37,951 bases of DNA from Zygnema cylindricum (GCA_037447655.1 JBBHKE010002909.1:126001-163951); one strand, 5' to 3'. Counted from the first letter of the stretch, positions 1 through 11,965 are shown. Notes: generated by a model from the sequence alone, not told the origin. Numbers and translations are program-made.

Positions 1-192
1 ATGCCGATCACTGTTTATGTAGCATAAATATGAAATCAAAATCAATCATACGAAATTGGTGGAATGCGTGCCATAGTTCACTCACTTAAATAACTGAAAA
101 AAAAAGATATTTACAGTCTTTGATGATTTTTGGTCAAACAAATTTAAGATCAAATCAATATTATCAACACCTAATACCGATGAGCAGTGTAA

Positions 193-388
193 TCACTCTC
201 CTCGAACCTCATTCTTCTTGACACACAACTTTGTCGAACACTCGCAATAAAACCCACTGTAAAAGGGAATTTGCAGATGGTTAAATCTACAAACTCCATC
301 TATTGCCCATTTCTTGGTGAGAGAATTAACGTGCAATTTCCCCAATATATTACTTTTCCTATTGATTTTCCTAATCCGCAGATTTATG
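193..388 (-). CDS. Candidate terminal exon, unrecognised protein
   Basis: On the minus strand a reading frame without any ATG stays open for about 64 codons and ends in TGA at 195-193. A good acceptor (CTCAG at 393-389) lies about 25 nt after a branch-point-like TACTAAT, so the frame may be a last exon entered in phase 2. Its C-terminal part is cysteine-containing (YCECSTKLCVKKNE). I recognise no domain. It could belong to the same minus-strand gene as the exons at 2112-5211, but the linking exons were not found, so this is inference. An open stretch of this length in AT-rich DNA could also be chance. Confidence 0.25.
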
Positions 389-2111
389 CTGAGCCCAAAA
401 CTCTCTAAAACTACAATTAGTATCCTTCAAACTATTTATGGAGAAGAGGTGAAGTGATTAGTATTAATTCAAAGGAGTGAAGAAACTAAATTGTAAAAGA
501 AAGTCCCCAATTTAATTAGACAGAAAAGGTTAAAAAATAATTCAAGTTGATTGAAATTAAGCTTATGATGCAAAATATCCCCTTGTAAATCATAGCCAAA
601 AAAAAAAAACAGCTTCAGTGTAGACTATACAGGGAGAGGAAGAGGTAGGTAGAGCAAAAGGGAGAGGGCGGGAGAGTGAGATGGGGAGAAGGAGAGGGAG
701 AGAGGGAGAGGAAGAGGGAAAGAGAGGGAGAGGGAAAGAGAGGGAGAGAGGGAGGGAGAAGGAGAAGGAGAAAGAGAGAGAGAGGGGAAAGGGAGGGAGG
801 AGAAGATGGGGATGGAGCGGCAGAGGAGCAAAGGGAGGGAGAGAGTGGGAGGAGCGTTAAAATGGGACACTGGCGGAATTAATAAAAGTATAACTTTAAA
901 AAAGCAACACAGAGATAAGCTCCCGAACACACTATTTTGTTTCTTTGTACTATTTTACACTTAAAAACAATGCATTTCTTCCTTCGGCATCAACAGCCAT
1001 TATTAGTAAAATCAAATACAAAGAAACGCAATTGGACAAATGAAGTCGTACACATTACTAAAAGTCAATTTTCAAAACAAAAAATTCACATACTGTGTAA
1101 ATCTCATATTTTTTATTTCAATAGAACAATTAAAAGCTGACAGTTTCAGCGTTTCATTTCGATAGAAGAAACAGTTAGATACAACAAGAAATAACTCCAA
1201 CCTACTAAATTAAATAAATTTAATCAGGTCCGAAAGATTCAAATGAATGGAGCAGATTTAGTATGCAAAATTTTCTTTAGTATTAACAGCAATTCAGAGA
1301 TACATTGGTTTATCAAACCTGCAACAAGAAAATTCTTCAATTTTTAAAGGCAAAACTTAAAAGAAACAAGCTCATAAACCCCACATATACTTCCCTAAAA
1401 TACTATTAATTTTAAGAAAAAGACAGTTCCTCAAATATGAGGAAATCAATCATTCTGACAAACGGTTAGAAAAATGTTAGCACAAATTACAAGAAAGTTT
1501 TCACACAAACATATTGCTAAACAAATGGACATTGGAATTTCCAAGTTAAGTTAAAAATTGAAAAGTTCTTAAAATGACAACCCAATTTGGGCCAATTAAC
1601 AGCTCTAAACAGTAAATCGCTGTTAGAGCTAAAAAGTAATAAGACAAAGAGAAAGAGGTCAAAGAGGCCATAAAAGTCTGACTTGGTATATTTAAAAATT
1701 GTATTTCTGGTTTGAATGACGTGGACGATTACGGACCACAAAGAGAATAAGTAATAAAAGAAAAATAATTCAGTATTAATAACACTATTTTGTGGTCAGA
1801 GGGCAAAAAAAAAACTAGGACCGAATTAGTGTTATTAACACTAACAACAATGTAGATATTAGAACACCGAAAAAATGGAGAATTGGAAGGAAAACCCTCA
1901 TTGATAGAGCTGATACCCTACTGATAGAGCTGATATAAAAATGAGTAAAGAGTTCGTACATAAGAGTTCGTATAAAAATGAATGCCCGAAAAGAGAAACA
2001 TAGTCTTTTCATTCCAACCAACCGTGTGGAGTTAATTATGTGAGTCAAATTAACACCATTTACAGCTTGACAAACAATATGCGTACAATATGAAAAAACA
2101 AAAGATTATAC
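389..2111. other. AT-rich intron-like or intergenic stretch
   Basis: I see no convincing gene. Apart from the GA-rich tract at 631-851 there is a small local duplication near 1900-1985 (two copies of TGATAGAGCTGATA, two copies of AAGAGTTCGTA). By position it is probably intronic to the minus-strand gene. Further short exons cannot be excluded. Confidence 0.4.
631..851. repeat. GA-rich (CT-rich on minus) low-complexity tract
   Basis: About 220 bp are almost pure purine on the plus strand, built from irregular GAGAGG and GAAAGAG units. The open frames across it on both strands are of extremely low complexity and are not credible proteins. Confidence 0.9.
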
Positions 2112-2167
2112 CTCAGTGATTTGTACCAACAGCTTCATCAGAAAATGAAAAATCTCATTCAGGACCC
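2112..2167 (-). CDS. Host gene, third recognised coding exon
   Basis: A 56-nt exon preceded on the minus strand by a long pyrimidine tract ending in CCTAG and followed by the donor GTATAATC. It enters in phase 1 (GG completes a Gly codon begun by the exon ending at 2750) and leaves in phase 0. It encodes the hydrophobic helix-like segment VLNEIFHFLMKLLVQITE. The phase match with the upstream exon is the main support. No function can be assigned. Confidence 0.55.
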
Positions 2168-2749
2168 CTAGGACCGGGAAAAAGAAAAAAAGAAAAAAGA
2201 AGAAACGCTGCCTCCAAAAAAAGCTGATAACTCTCAAGAACGTACTTAAATTTTACAAAATTAACTTCAATAACAAATTGAGAAGTGTCTCAGAAACAAT
2301 TTCTACTACCAAATTGTTGCTTGTTAGTAGCATTGCAAAAAAAGAATTCCATCTTCAAAATTTGACTACAATTGACTGATCGATCCTGAAAATTCTTCCA
2401 GCAATCACTCGAGACTTAGTTTCTCTCCATCTCATTCGCAGAGAAAAGCAAAGAGCAAATATTTCACTTACCCTTTACTTGACCACATTCTTAAAATCAC
2501 ATTCTTTCTCCTTCCTCTAATATAGCCACACATACGCCCATGAAAACACTTGAACTAATGAATTCTTCAAAGGAGTTTGAATTCTCACATTTTTTTTTCA
2601 CTCTCTGAGAAAAGGCCATCAAAAGTAGTTAAAAATCTCCCATGTCTATGAATCCTAAATGATTCCCCCTTCCCTGATCTTATTGAGTCATTAAAATAAA
2701 ACCAGAAACATAAAATACGATATCATTTACGTCCTTACATCATCCCTAC

Positions 2750-3116
2750 CTTGTGATAACATGCCTTTCGGTTTGTCACTCTCCTCTATTGGACTCTCCT
2801 TCATCTCCTTTGTCTCCTTGGTCTCCTTTGTCTCCTTTGTCTCCTTTGTCTCCTTTGTCTCCTTTGTCTCCTTTGTCTCCTTCGTCTCCTTCGTCTCCTT
2901 TGTCTCCTTCGTCTCCCTCAACTCTTTTGACTTCTCTGTAAGGGCCGCAACGACTTCCATCTGATTTTCAATAGCTTCCTCAATAGCTTCCTCTCCTTCG
3001 GCAGCCATGGCTGCCTCAAAAGGAGGCAAGAAGAGATCCCTCATAATATCTCCACACAACTTTCGCATACTGGAGCCTACTGCTCCGACAGAGCTCTCCA
3101 CATATTGGCTTGTATG
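2750..3116 (-). CDS. Host gene, second recognised coding exon with Glu-Thr-Lys repeat
   Basis: A 367-nt exon between the acceptor TTTGCAG and the donor AAG/GTAGGG, entering in phase 0 and leaving in phase 1. The first ~60 residues are ordinary sequence (HTSQYVESSVGAVGSSMRKL at its start, then an acidic Glu/Ala stretch). About a dozen Glu-Thr-Lys triplets follow, then a short Ser/Glu/Lys tail. The repeat would form a highly charged, probably helical or extended linker. The upstream exon ends in phase 0 and fits directly. Two other frames of the repeat are also open, as expected of a 9-bp repeat, but only this frame joins its neighbours in phase. I do not recognise the protein family. Confidence 0.6.
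2806..2912 (-). repeat. 9-bp coding minisatellite (Glu-Thr-Lys)n
   Basis: About 12 tandem copies of a 9-bp unit, TCTCCTTTG on the plus strand, with a few T/C and T/G variants. It lies in frame in the exon at 2750-3116, so each copy gain or loss would change the protein by exactly three residues. Confidence 0.9.
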
Positions 3117-5076
3117 CTGCAAATACCATCCATTTCTTTCTGTTACAGACTATCTCATAATTTCAACAATAACAAACACAACTGTCCGTTGAATAATAAA
3201 TTAGTCATAAACAGTTTTCAGAAGCAAGAATTCGCGGTTCAATTTTTTTGAGCAAAATGTTTAATGCATTTTTGAATAAGTTAAGTTCCTTGTTAACATG
3301 TGAATGGAGTGACTGTTGGGTACTTTTTAGATTATACTCTTTTTGTTTGAAAGCTGTGCCTAGCACTTCAAGAGTAAATTTGAGCTTCTGGCTTAAACAG
3401 TTCATTACAAGAATATAATCAATATTATATATTTTTACTTTTTTTATAGGTCGTTGTTTTGCCCTCCTGACCACACCACAACACACTGAAAACATGAAAG
3501 ACAACATAAACAGGCTCAGAACAAAAACACTCAAGTCCACTCAAGGATTTTCAAAACAGAAATTTAAAGAAAAGACTCATTCAAAACAGCACACGTTCCT
3601 GAAAACTATTTTACGGCTCTTATGGTTGGATTAAAAGCATACCGAAAAAAAAGAATAAAAAAAAATGTTTCAAGGGAGAAAATAAGTATTTCCAAGTGAA
3701 AAGATGATAAGAGAGCATAACCAACACTTGGAATTTGAGAGAAGACAACTTGGTCCTAAAAAAAATTAATTGAAAACTATGAACAAACTGCACCCGACGC
3801 ATTAGAAACAAAAGAGACCCCATGGTATATTATTACCTTTAAAACTTACAAAGCACTGTTACTAAAAATATAAACGTTTTCTGTCCTCCACACTCGCATT
3901 TTATACTGTCAACTTATCGCTCTAAAGGGTACTTCCAATGGGTTGACTGAAAAAAATGTTGAAAGTATCTTCATTACGCCAATGTAATCAGCCAAACCTA
4001 TAGCTAAGCATGTTACCCGGCTTCTCTAACTTTTACTTTATCAAATTTATCGAATTCCAAATTACACAACAGACATCAAAAATTCTTTTACATACTCACA
4101 ACTACGGAAGCGTGGTGTGACTACGATTGTCCAGAAAGTACACCAAAACAATATTCTCAAGCTCATGAAATTGCTCAGGTTTACTGGCTACGGTTAACAA
4201 TGTAAACAGGAACCAGCATTGGACTACTCTTGACCATTATGTTTGACTTTGTTGCAGTATAATTCCTTTCCAAAAGCCGCATTTCAACTACTCAAGTACT
4301 CTATCTGAGTTTCTCGATGACTCAATTCTAAACAACAAAAAATGTGATATTAATGTCTTAACGCCCTTCAACCACAGTGTGTTATAGACTCAACAAGTCT
4401 CTTAAAAAATTGTGTAAAGAACTGCCAAACAATTAGACTTTAAATGCCATTGTCCATGTCCTGTCATAGAGACATGCAAGAAAGTCTTGCTTTCCGAAAT
4501 ATATATCTGCAGTACGAAGATAGTACAAAATAAAGCATACGACAAGGTGACTGGCACACTGAATATGAAAGCTAGTTATATGCAATAGAGGGACCTCAAG
4601 AAATATATACAGAGAAACGGCTCTTGCAAGATTATGGCCATAGAAAGCAAAACAAAACTTTTTTCATCGATAACAATACTGCTAGTTTTCAACATTCAGC
4701 AAAACCAATTGCCGTTTTACCAATTCACACAATAACAAATACAGCTCGGCCCTCTCCTTCTTAACAAACGTGTTTCAAATACCTTTACAAAAGCTGTCAG
4801 CGAGCAACACTGTAAAAAAAAAAGTCATAAACAGAATATAAACTGGAACATCATTCCGTTGCAACCAAACGGGAATGCCAAAACCAAGACTCCAAGCAAA
4901 ATGAAATGATGTTGAAGGTTTTGTTCAACCAACCACAGTAAATTTTGAACTTCATTGAAAGTAAAAAGTAGCTCTCGACACAGGTTTCCTCTCAAACACC
5001 TGAACTGAAAGAGAAACTTTGCACTTCATTGAAAGTAAAAACAGACCTCTCAACAAGCTTTCAACTCAAAACTTAC
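3117..5076 (-). other. Intron(s) between recognised exons
   Basis: AT-rich, intron-like sequence between two phase-compatible exons. A 111-codon minus frame at 3205-3540 contains a plausible stretch, but its boundaries do not fit the phases of the neighbouring exons, so I did not call it. Otherwise I see nothing recognisable. Confidence 0.4.
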
Positions 5077-5097
5077 CTGAACTAAAATTGAAGGGGA
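4948..5097. repeat. Diverged tandem duplication covering the exon/intron junction
   Basis: Two ~75-bp units begin with ACTTCATTGAAAGTAAAAA-like sequence at about 4950 and 5022. Each ends with a minus-strand TTCAG-GT donor-like junction: TTCAG/GTGTTT near 5000 and the proposed real donor TTCAG/GTAAGT at 5077/5076. Confidence 0.6.
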
Positions 5098-5211
5098 TGC
5101 AATGGGCTCCACATCAATAAACGACTCCAATTTCAAATTCATTCGGTCAAACCAGGAGAGCTCTTTTGAAGCTGTGCCTCGATTGAGGACAGCCGAGTTT
5201 TTCGGTCCCAT
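5077..5211 (-). CDS. Host gene, first coding exon with start codon
   Basis: An ATG at 5211-5209 opens a 45-codon frame that runs exactly to the consensus donor CAG/GTAAGT (5077/5076), leaving in phase 0. The encoded N-terminus begins MGPKNSAVLNRGTASKELSW and is hydrophilic, with no signal peptide or transmembrane segment. Upstream AG acceptors (GTTCAG, GTACAG) near 5250 suggest that the 5' UTR contains an intron. The next recognised exon, starting at 3116, is phase-compatible. Start, donor and phase agree, but the family is unknown to me. Confidence 0.6.
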
Positions 5212-6430
5212 GACGATGAAAGGCTACCAGAATACTTCTGTACTGAACAGTTTTACAAAAACAGGACAAGGACAAGAAAACAACTGTTAAGTCTTCAAGT
5301 TTTGAGTTTCTTTTGACGTAAGTTTAAACTGTAAGCATGTGGCATAGACAAGAAAGGACTCTGGGTTTGAATAACTGTGGAGACTGCTCCTGAAAACAAA
5401 TAAAAAAAATCAAAAATAAAAAGAGAAAAAATTCAAAACTCTTACAAACCAAACTGACACGTGAAAGCAGAAAATGCCTTTTGACTTTACTGCAGTTTCG
5501 GGACAGAAGTTAAAACAAACAGAGCATAAAAAAAAGATAAATAACAGAACAGAGAGCCATTCAAGCAAAGAAAAAGAAGTGCCAGTAAAAACAAAAAGAC
5601 AGCTACGGATTGAGACACATTCACAACATATGACAACACGATAAATAAATAAGAACTTTCACACAGTTACAATTACAGAACTGAAAAAAGAGAGATAATA
5701 TTACAAGAGTGTAATATAATTACAAGCATAATAACAGGTGTATAATTACGGAAGCATACTAACAGAAGTATAATTACATGTAATTTAAATTACAGAAGTA
5801 AAATAACCGAGGTAAGATAACAGAGGTATAACTCTATAGTTATAATTACAGAAGTATATTTCCAAAAGTATAATTATGGAAGTAAAATTACAGGCGGATT
5901 ACAAGTAGCTCGCAAAACATAGAAAGAAAATTAGAAACAGAAACAGTTTGCAGTTTAAAAATATTGGCAGAATTGCATGGCATCATTGTTAATTCTTATT
6001 TCCAGAATAACACCAAAACAACAAACATAAAAAAACAAGAAGAAAAGACAGTTAGGTGACATTTATGAAGAGCCTTGCTAGCAAAAAATGAAAATTCTGG
6101 GAGTACAAGAAATGGTAGGAAACTCACTCAGCCTTTGTAAAAAAAAAAAATCACAAAACTTTCAAAAGGACGCCAAAAAATTACCAAAGCGCCCTCCATA
6201 AATACACTCCATTATTTGAAGAAACACACCAAAAACTGACAAAAAGAAAAAAGCAAAAACATTCTTCATTCTATTTTTATCCAGGCAAAAATATACACCA
6301 GACAGTCCACACCGACACCAGAAAACAGTAACCAATACAAACAAGCTGCAGTATACAAGGAAGAAAGTGCCTGGAAATTTACGCTGGAAGGAAGGCTTGC
6401 GACATATGTCACGCTTGCTGCTATGCTTAC
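5212..6430 (-). other. Probable 5' UTR intron with degenerate minisatellite
   Basis: AT-rich sequence between a possible leader-exon donor (GTAAGC at 6430-6425) and the first coding exon. Apart from the repeat at 5690-5905 I see no gene. Confidence 0.35.
5690..5905. repeat. Degenerate minisatellite, ~17-18 bp units
   Basis: Imperfect tandem copies of a unit close to ATAATTACAGAAGTA. Variants such as CGGAAGCAT, CCGAGGTAAG and CAGAGGTAT occur, and the spacing is irregular. Confidence 0.7.
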
Positions 6431-6480
6431 CTTTGCAAAGCTTCCTTCCTGCAATTTACAATTCGGAATTTCGGAAAGCT
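6431..6480 (-). other. Candidate untranslated leader exon end
   Basis: The minus strand reads GGAAGGAAGCTTTGCAAAG followed by GTAAGC, a strong donor. No ATG in a useful frame lies before it. It fits a 5' UTR exon of the minus-strand gene whose first ATG is at 5211. The upstream limit is unknown. Confidence 0.35.
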
Positions 6481-6710
6481 TTCTAAATTCTCACGTCGGC
6501 TGATTCGCGAATTGGGTAGGAAAAGAATTTGCATGCGGCCCCTCTAGCCCTGAGCTAGCCCAAATGTGAACACCTTCTGCCAAACGTAACGTCACTTGCA
6601 GCCACGTGGCCTACCAAAGCGACGTTCGCCGGTAGCGTCGCAGCGCTGACTTGCGACAAGAGACAGGCGCTCGTCCAGGATATTGGGAGTATGGCCACGT
6701 GTATCCGTAC
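6481..6710 (-). promoter_or_regulatory. Candidate promoter with G-boxes
   Basis: Composition shifts to higher GC just upstream of the proposed leader exon. A perfect 10-bp palindrome GCCACGTGGC lies at 6601-6610, a second CACGTG at 6696-6701 and an AACGTAACGTCAC motif near 6584. CACGTG is the bZIP/bHLH G-box core in plants. No clear TATA box was found, so the promoter call is inference. Confidence 0.3.
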
Positions 6711-8733
6711 ATATGTTTGCAAAAACTAGAACATTGAGCAGCATAGAACGGTGGTAATGGCTTTGGGTTCATGCGCTTTTAGTGTAGATCCACGTTGGAT
6801 AATGAACGCGCGGGAGGGCCACACGTATAGAAGGGTGTCATTATTGGGTGCAAGCTGGAGATATTCGGATAAGACTAAGTGGACCAGGATCATGTTAATT
6901 TCACGGTTAAGATTATGAACCGCCTTCATCGGACGGTATTGAATAGCGTTCAAAGCGACAAGAATGTGAGTCACGCCGGAGCGAGAAGATAATCAGGACA
7001 CGTGGCGACTTCGTGCATTGCCATGTACGTTTTCAGCACAAGGAACAAACAAACAAGTGCCTGACAAAGTGACAATGATATTGGTAATCCCGAGGGAAGT
7101 TAGCTTCTTGCGTCACTTGACCGTCCACGATTATTTTGGAGGCTGCTTCGTAAGGATACGGTTGAAGAAAGTATAATGGCTTTGACACGAGGCGCTATTG
7201 TACATCCAGACATCCCGGATCCAATGAAAGCACTTTGTTTCTTCGAGCACGGCCATCAAGCAGTCCACGTCGGTCAGACCTTCAATCGACAGCCAATGAG
7301 GCACGCCAGCTATATTTTTGCTGACCGAGATGCTGACGTTTGTACCTACGCAGACAGCAAGCATTAAACAGCGCTTTGGGTGAAATACTGCAATGCCACT
7401 TTATGGTGGGTCACATGGGAATGCCACGTCGTGGCCAATGAGTGCAATCCAGAACGTGGACCGGCGAAATCGTGCGAACAGCAATTGTTCCTTCGCAGCA
7501 CCGGCATCTAAATCCAGATTCTTACATCAATCTCGCTATTCGTATATGTCCGCACGTATATTCTCTCATAAAAAGAGTGAGCTTCACGGCAAGACTCATA
7601 GTGAATGGGTGACAGGATATGCGGTGCGGTGTACCCACCCAAAACTTTTTTCGGTTTTTGACTACCGCAACAGACGGGAGTTCGAATAGTGTACGGCTAT
7701 TGTACGGGATATTGTTTCATTGGTGGGCCATCCGAATGGGCAAATGGCATTTTCGACCTAGAAACGAGCACCCTCCAAAATGCCTTTTCCAGATAACCCT
7801 AAATACCTGAAAGTCTGAAACCATCGCGTGCACGTTACGGTCCTATATTAAAACGCTACAGTACAGTCCAGTACAGTTCTGTGGCGTCACGTTTGTTCCA
7901 TGCTATAAACGACAAATCCAAGCGCTGAGAGTCGATTTTACGGACACGATCTGAATTGGAAATAAATAGTGCTACGATTGCGGTAGGCGTAGGCTTCTGA
8001 ACCATAGTTCAAAAGTAGGTGAAAGTAGGCCCATACAATATGCCTATTGTACTCAAAAAATACAATATGGCCTTAAGACCCATATTGTATTGGTCGTAAA
8101 ATGAAAAATTATAGTGACAGGGTTGAGTTGCACAACGATCCATAGAGAATTAAATGTCATGTCTAAATTTTGAAAAACATTCGGACAAAATTTTATTTTT
8201 CCGTGAGTTTTGAGGTATTTTTTATTTAAACCGTCAGATTTGGACGATCGGACGGTCGCTGATCAAAGTAGCGATCTAAGAAGATCACATGAAAAGCACA
8301 TAACACAACTTACGATAGGACTTACGTCCACGTTTTTTTTTCCGGGTTTATTTTCCCGCGGAATGTCATCCTACGCCGTGTGAGTTCGCTAAAAAAAATC
8401 GTCCGGCGGCGTGCGCTGTACTATGGTGATACGTCAGATTTGTACGTTCGTACAAGAGTGTGCACAACGCACACACGTGCAGTATGCCTACTCTGCGCGA
8501 GTTTTGTGCGCCTACCAAAGGCCTACCGTAAAAACACCTACTTTTGAACTATGTTATGAACCTAAGGGTGGCGTTCCATCAGACAAAAAGTGAGGTTGTT
8601 TACAGAGATCCGGACCTATCCGCACTACGCCGTACCTTTTATTTTGTTTTTATACACGAACAAAATTACAGAGAATCTTGCCAACATTCTTCAAAGGTGT
8701 GGGAGGTAACAATGACCGTTGGATGTTTTTTCG
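6711..8733. other. No recognisable gene
   Basis: Moderately GC-rich sequence, rich in CGTAC-type words. Short open frames on both strands (for example minus 7364-7131 and plus 7176-7367) overlap each other and show no domain I recognise. An 11-bp inverted repeat (ATACAATATGG at 8060-8070, its complement at 8080-8090) is the clearest structure. A third CACGTG lies at 6999-7004. Confidence 0.5.
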
Positions 8734-8847
8734 CGAAGCATTCGCTTCGAAAGTTTATGTAAATGGTGATGTACCTTGAGGAGGTACATCACCATTTACA
8801 AAAAAAAATGAGCCGCGACACGTTGGATAATGAATGTACGTGTCGCG
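8734..8847. repeat. Three consecutive inverted repeats
   Basis: First, CGAAGC at 8734-8739 and GCTTCG at 8744-8749. Second, a perfect 19-bp stem, 8758-8776 against 8782-8800, with a 5-nt loop, followed by an A-run. Third, CGCGACACGT at 8814-8823 and its complement at 8838-8847 with a 14-nt loop. All three lie within 114 bp. Confidence 0.9.
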
Positions 8848-11800
8848 ACGGCAAACCAACGGAAATCGAAAAATTCCGCAAATGATATATGCATTACAAA
8901 ATTTAACACAAATCACGAGAGTGATCTCGTAACAAGCTTTCGTCGCGCTATTTTTGTTACCAGCCATTCATCACACTAATTGTGGAAGCTCTCATTCGTC
9001 ACCTCATTCGTCACGCGAAAAAGCAGAAACCCTACAAATAATGAGCTGGCATCTGACAAGCTGTTTGCAAAGAGTACAGAATGTGTGTGGTACGATGCCC
9101 TAGTCCGCACGTACATAGTATGCAAATGACGATTTCGAGTTGAAGTTGGTCGGTGTAAAAAATATTTGACGATTTTCAATATACGATCTTATCTTACGTG
9201 GTACCACTCATTTTGGAGCACATGGATTACAAACTCTGCGCGAGAACAGTGTTCAAAGTGTAGCATTCTGTAATGTTGTTCCTACGATGAAACGCCACCC
9301 CAAGGGTGCGTCAATATGTGCCAAAGTAATGGTTTTTTCATGTCGATTTCTTGTAAAACTTAGAGCCGTACTGCGTAAGTTTCAACCCTACAAAAAAATA
9401 GAAAAAAGGAGAAGTATATTTTGCGTCATCATCGAATTTAAGGTGTACTACATGTTGTCGTTCGTTGTTCTATGGCCACGGCAAAAAACGTCAACTTCAA
9501 ACTTTTCTTTAAAATACAGGGCCGATGTGTTTTAAAACAAAGTATTTTCAAAAAGCAAATAAGAACACGTATTGGCACGTGTATTTTTTTTTTACAAAAT
9601 TTTCAAATGAATTCAAGCGACGTCGAAAGGTACCCTATTCGTTATGTTTTGTCCATTTACTTCCATCAAAGTACACAATTTGTTTTTTTTTGTCGCGTTT
9701 CGTTCAGTACGAATTTTTCCATTCCATGGGTCTGAAAAATGCGATGCCATTTGACGAAATCGTGAGAAATATCTGAGGGCGCCCCAGCAAGCCGCACACG
9801 CCGTCTCTCTCACGCAGCCTCACATCCACACCTTCACAAACTTCACTATTCATCATCCTGTCACGAGGCGGCTACAATTTGGTGCGTCATCAAAGATTGT
9901 ACACTGTCGACAGCCGTCACGGGCATTGTCAACGTATACAATCGTAACGCCCTTAAGTGACAACTTCGTTTGGTACAAATAGGGTGTTGTCCATAGCCAT
10001 TTTCAGCCATGTATTACCCTCAGAATCACCACAGACTACCCCAAAAACTGCCTACTTTGAGTCCACTCAGAATTCTACAGAATAAACAAAACAAGCTGAA
10101 ACTACATAAACAGATAGTTTCTAGGTCATTAAGTATTCCCACAAATTTTCATATAAAAATACTAGAAATAATTATCACATCATCCAATCAAAGTTGCAAA
10201 AAAATAGTCTGCCAGAACTTTGATCTTTGATTGATCAGACGAGGTTCACAACGAAGTAAAACATAACCCACGCACAAAATAGGCCTGTAAATCTGTGACA
10301 ATATAAAAAATACAAAGTGGAACATACATGCAAAATTTCAGATAATTTTGCCAACAAATATAAGAGCAATCCTCAGATCAAATTACAAAAAAATGACGAA
10401 AAAAAACAGATTTGGTACAGCAAGTTCCCTAAAAGCAAAAATGACTAAGTCCTATTAATATACACTAGAGCTCACTTCTAAATGTACGGAGGCATACCAG
10501 GCGTACGTAATCTACCACCTACTTAAATTATTGTGAGTATGCCCGAATAATTCTAGGTATGTCAAAATGAATGAATCTAAACTAATAAACTAATTAACAA
10601 AAAGACAAACCTCTGTTACACCGACACTTCCGCAAAATCCACATACTAAGCGTCAACTTGCTTAGTCACTTGACGACAAGTCCATGTAGCAAACCGACAT
10701 CACATACATACCGTCCACCTGGTAATACATCATCAAAATAGTGTGAACCCACAAAAATATCGGCGGACGTCGTCCGCCCTCCAAATGTACTACGAACCAC
10801 GTGTAGAAGTAATACCATACCGTCCAAATCCTGTCCGTACCACACAATACTTCGTCATAAATGCGCCTGTCAAATATAAAGTTTTAAAGACAGATTCACT
10901 GTACTGTTGCGTCCTTTTCCATAAGTGTCGCATGTCGAATTAGGTTCCGTACGACCAACGTACACTTTAAAACATTCCGAATATTAACATCGATTCGCTT
11001 CGCGATCCGCCGTCCATTTCCCAACGCATTCCGCGCCACTTAATTAGTCCCTCACGTACCTTTAATTTAATTCGTACATTTACTCCCCTAATCAGCATAT
11101 CCATTCGAACCTCCATATTAAATTTAGTGGGTACTCACCAATTACAAATCACGTCGAGTACGCACGAAACCTTACATACGCATGAAATGTCGCGTACGCA
11201 CGAAACTAACATTTCAAAAACAGCGAAGGGACACTCGAAATCCGGTCAGCCGGATGTGCGCTAAAAACAAAGTAAATTCTCTAAGTTTGAAGTACATAAA
11301 GACGCACTCTAAGTAAGAAAGTATTTTAATACAATTATACGGAATAAAAAAACACAGAATACATAATTTAATAGATTTTGTATTATTATACAACACAATT
11401 TATACTTAATCTGTCAAATGATAGCTACAATACACTATTGAACCGTCGAGTGTAACGTCAATGAATTAATAGGAAAATGCCAAAATGGTTCATGCTGAGT
11501 ACTGCACTGCTAGGATTTTCTTGCCAGACCCCACATGTGAATTACTTTTAGAAATCTGTACTTAAAACATTCGATGTATGTTGTACGATGTTGTTCAGAG
11601 ACATTCACGATTCCCATTCTGAAAAAAGAATTAATCATTTTCGCAATTCTCAAAAAATATGAAAGTCCGCGATATACGAATTCGAAATTCTTAATGGTCG
11701 CTTTCCTTTTTGGCACACACACTTTGACTTTGGGTAACTTTGTCGTCAAGTACGACATAGTTGTATTTAACGTTTCCTGTGCAAGCTCATATTAAATACG

Positions 11801-11965
11801 AAGTAAAGTCTAGCCATAGTTGATCAAATTGCGCAATTTTATCATTTTTTCCGATTTTTACGTTTTATTCGTGACTTTTGAAAAAATCGCAAAAAAACGC
11901 GATGTAATTTCTGTCCGGTAAACTGAACGGACAATTTACGAAAGCTCTACGTAATTTGTTGTAGC
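8848..11965. other. No recognisable gene
   Basis: AT-rich stretches (10000-10650) alternate with CGTAC-rich stretches. No open frame is longer than about 90 codons and none resembles a known protein. No tRNA or rRNA gene was seen. Confidence 0.5.

Noticed and set aside
625-930. Open frames over the GA/CT-rich tract on both strands
   Set aside because: Almost pure Ser/Pro/Leu or Arg/Glu/Gly strings forced by low-complexity DNA; no coding signal.
2473-2519. Possible small exon ending at a good GTAAGTG donor
   Set aside because: Entering it in the phase required by the exon at 2750 gives an immediate stop, and direct joining to 2167 works without it.
2753-2964. Plus-strand frames over the 9-bp repeat
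   Set aside because: A 9-bp repeat without stops opens several frames. Only the minus frame joins splice sites and neighbouring exons in phase.
3000-3020. 16-bp palindrome GGCAGCCATGGCTGCC in the host exon, like the LTR palindrome
   Set aside because: It encodes a simple Ala-Met-Ala stretch and no LTR sequence flanks it; chance similarity is likelier.
3205-3540. 111-codon minus frame with helix-like sequence
   Set aside because: No splice boundaries compatible with the phases of the exons at 5077 and 3116; left as a possible but unsupported exon.
7131-7367. Overlapping plus and minus frames
   Set aside because: They overlap each other, are short and show no recognisable domain or gene signal.
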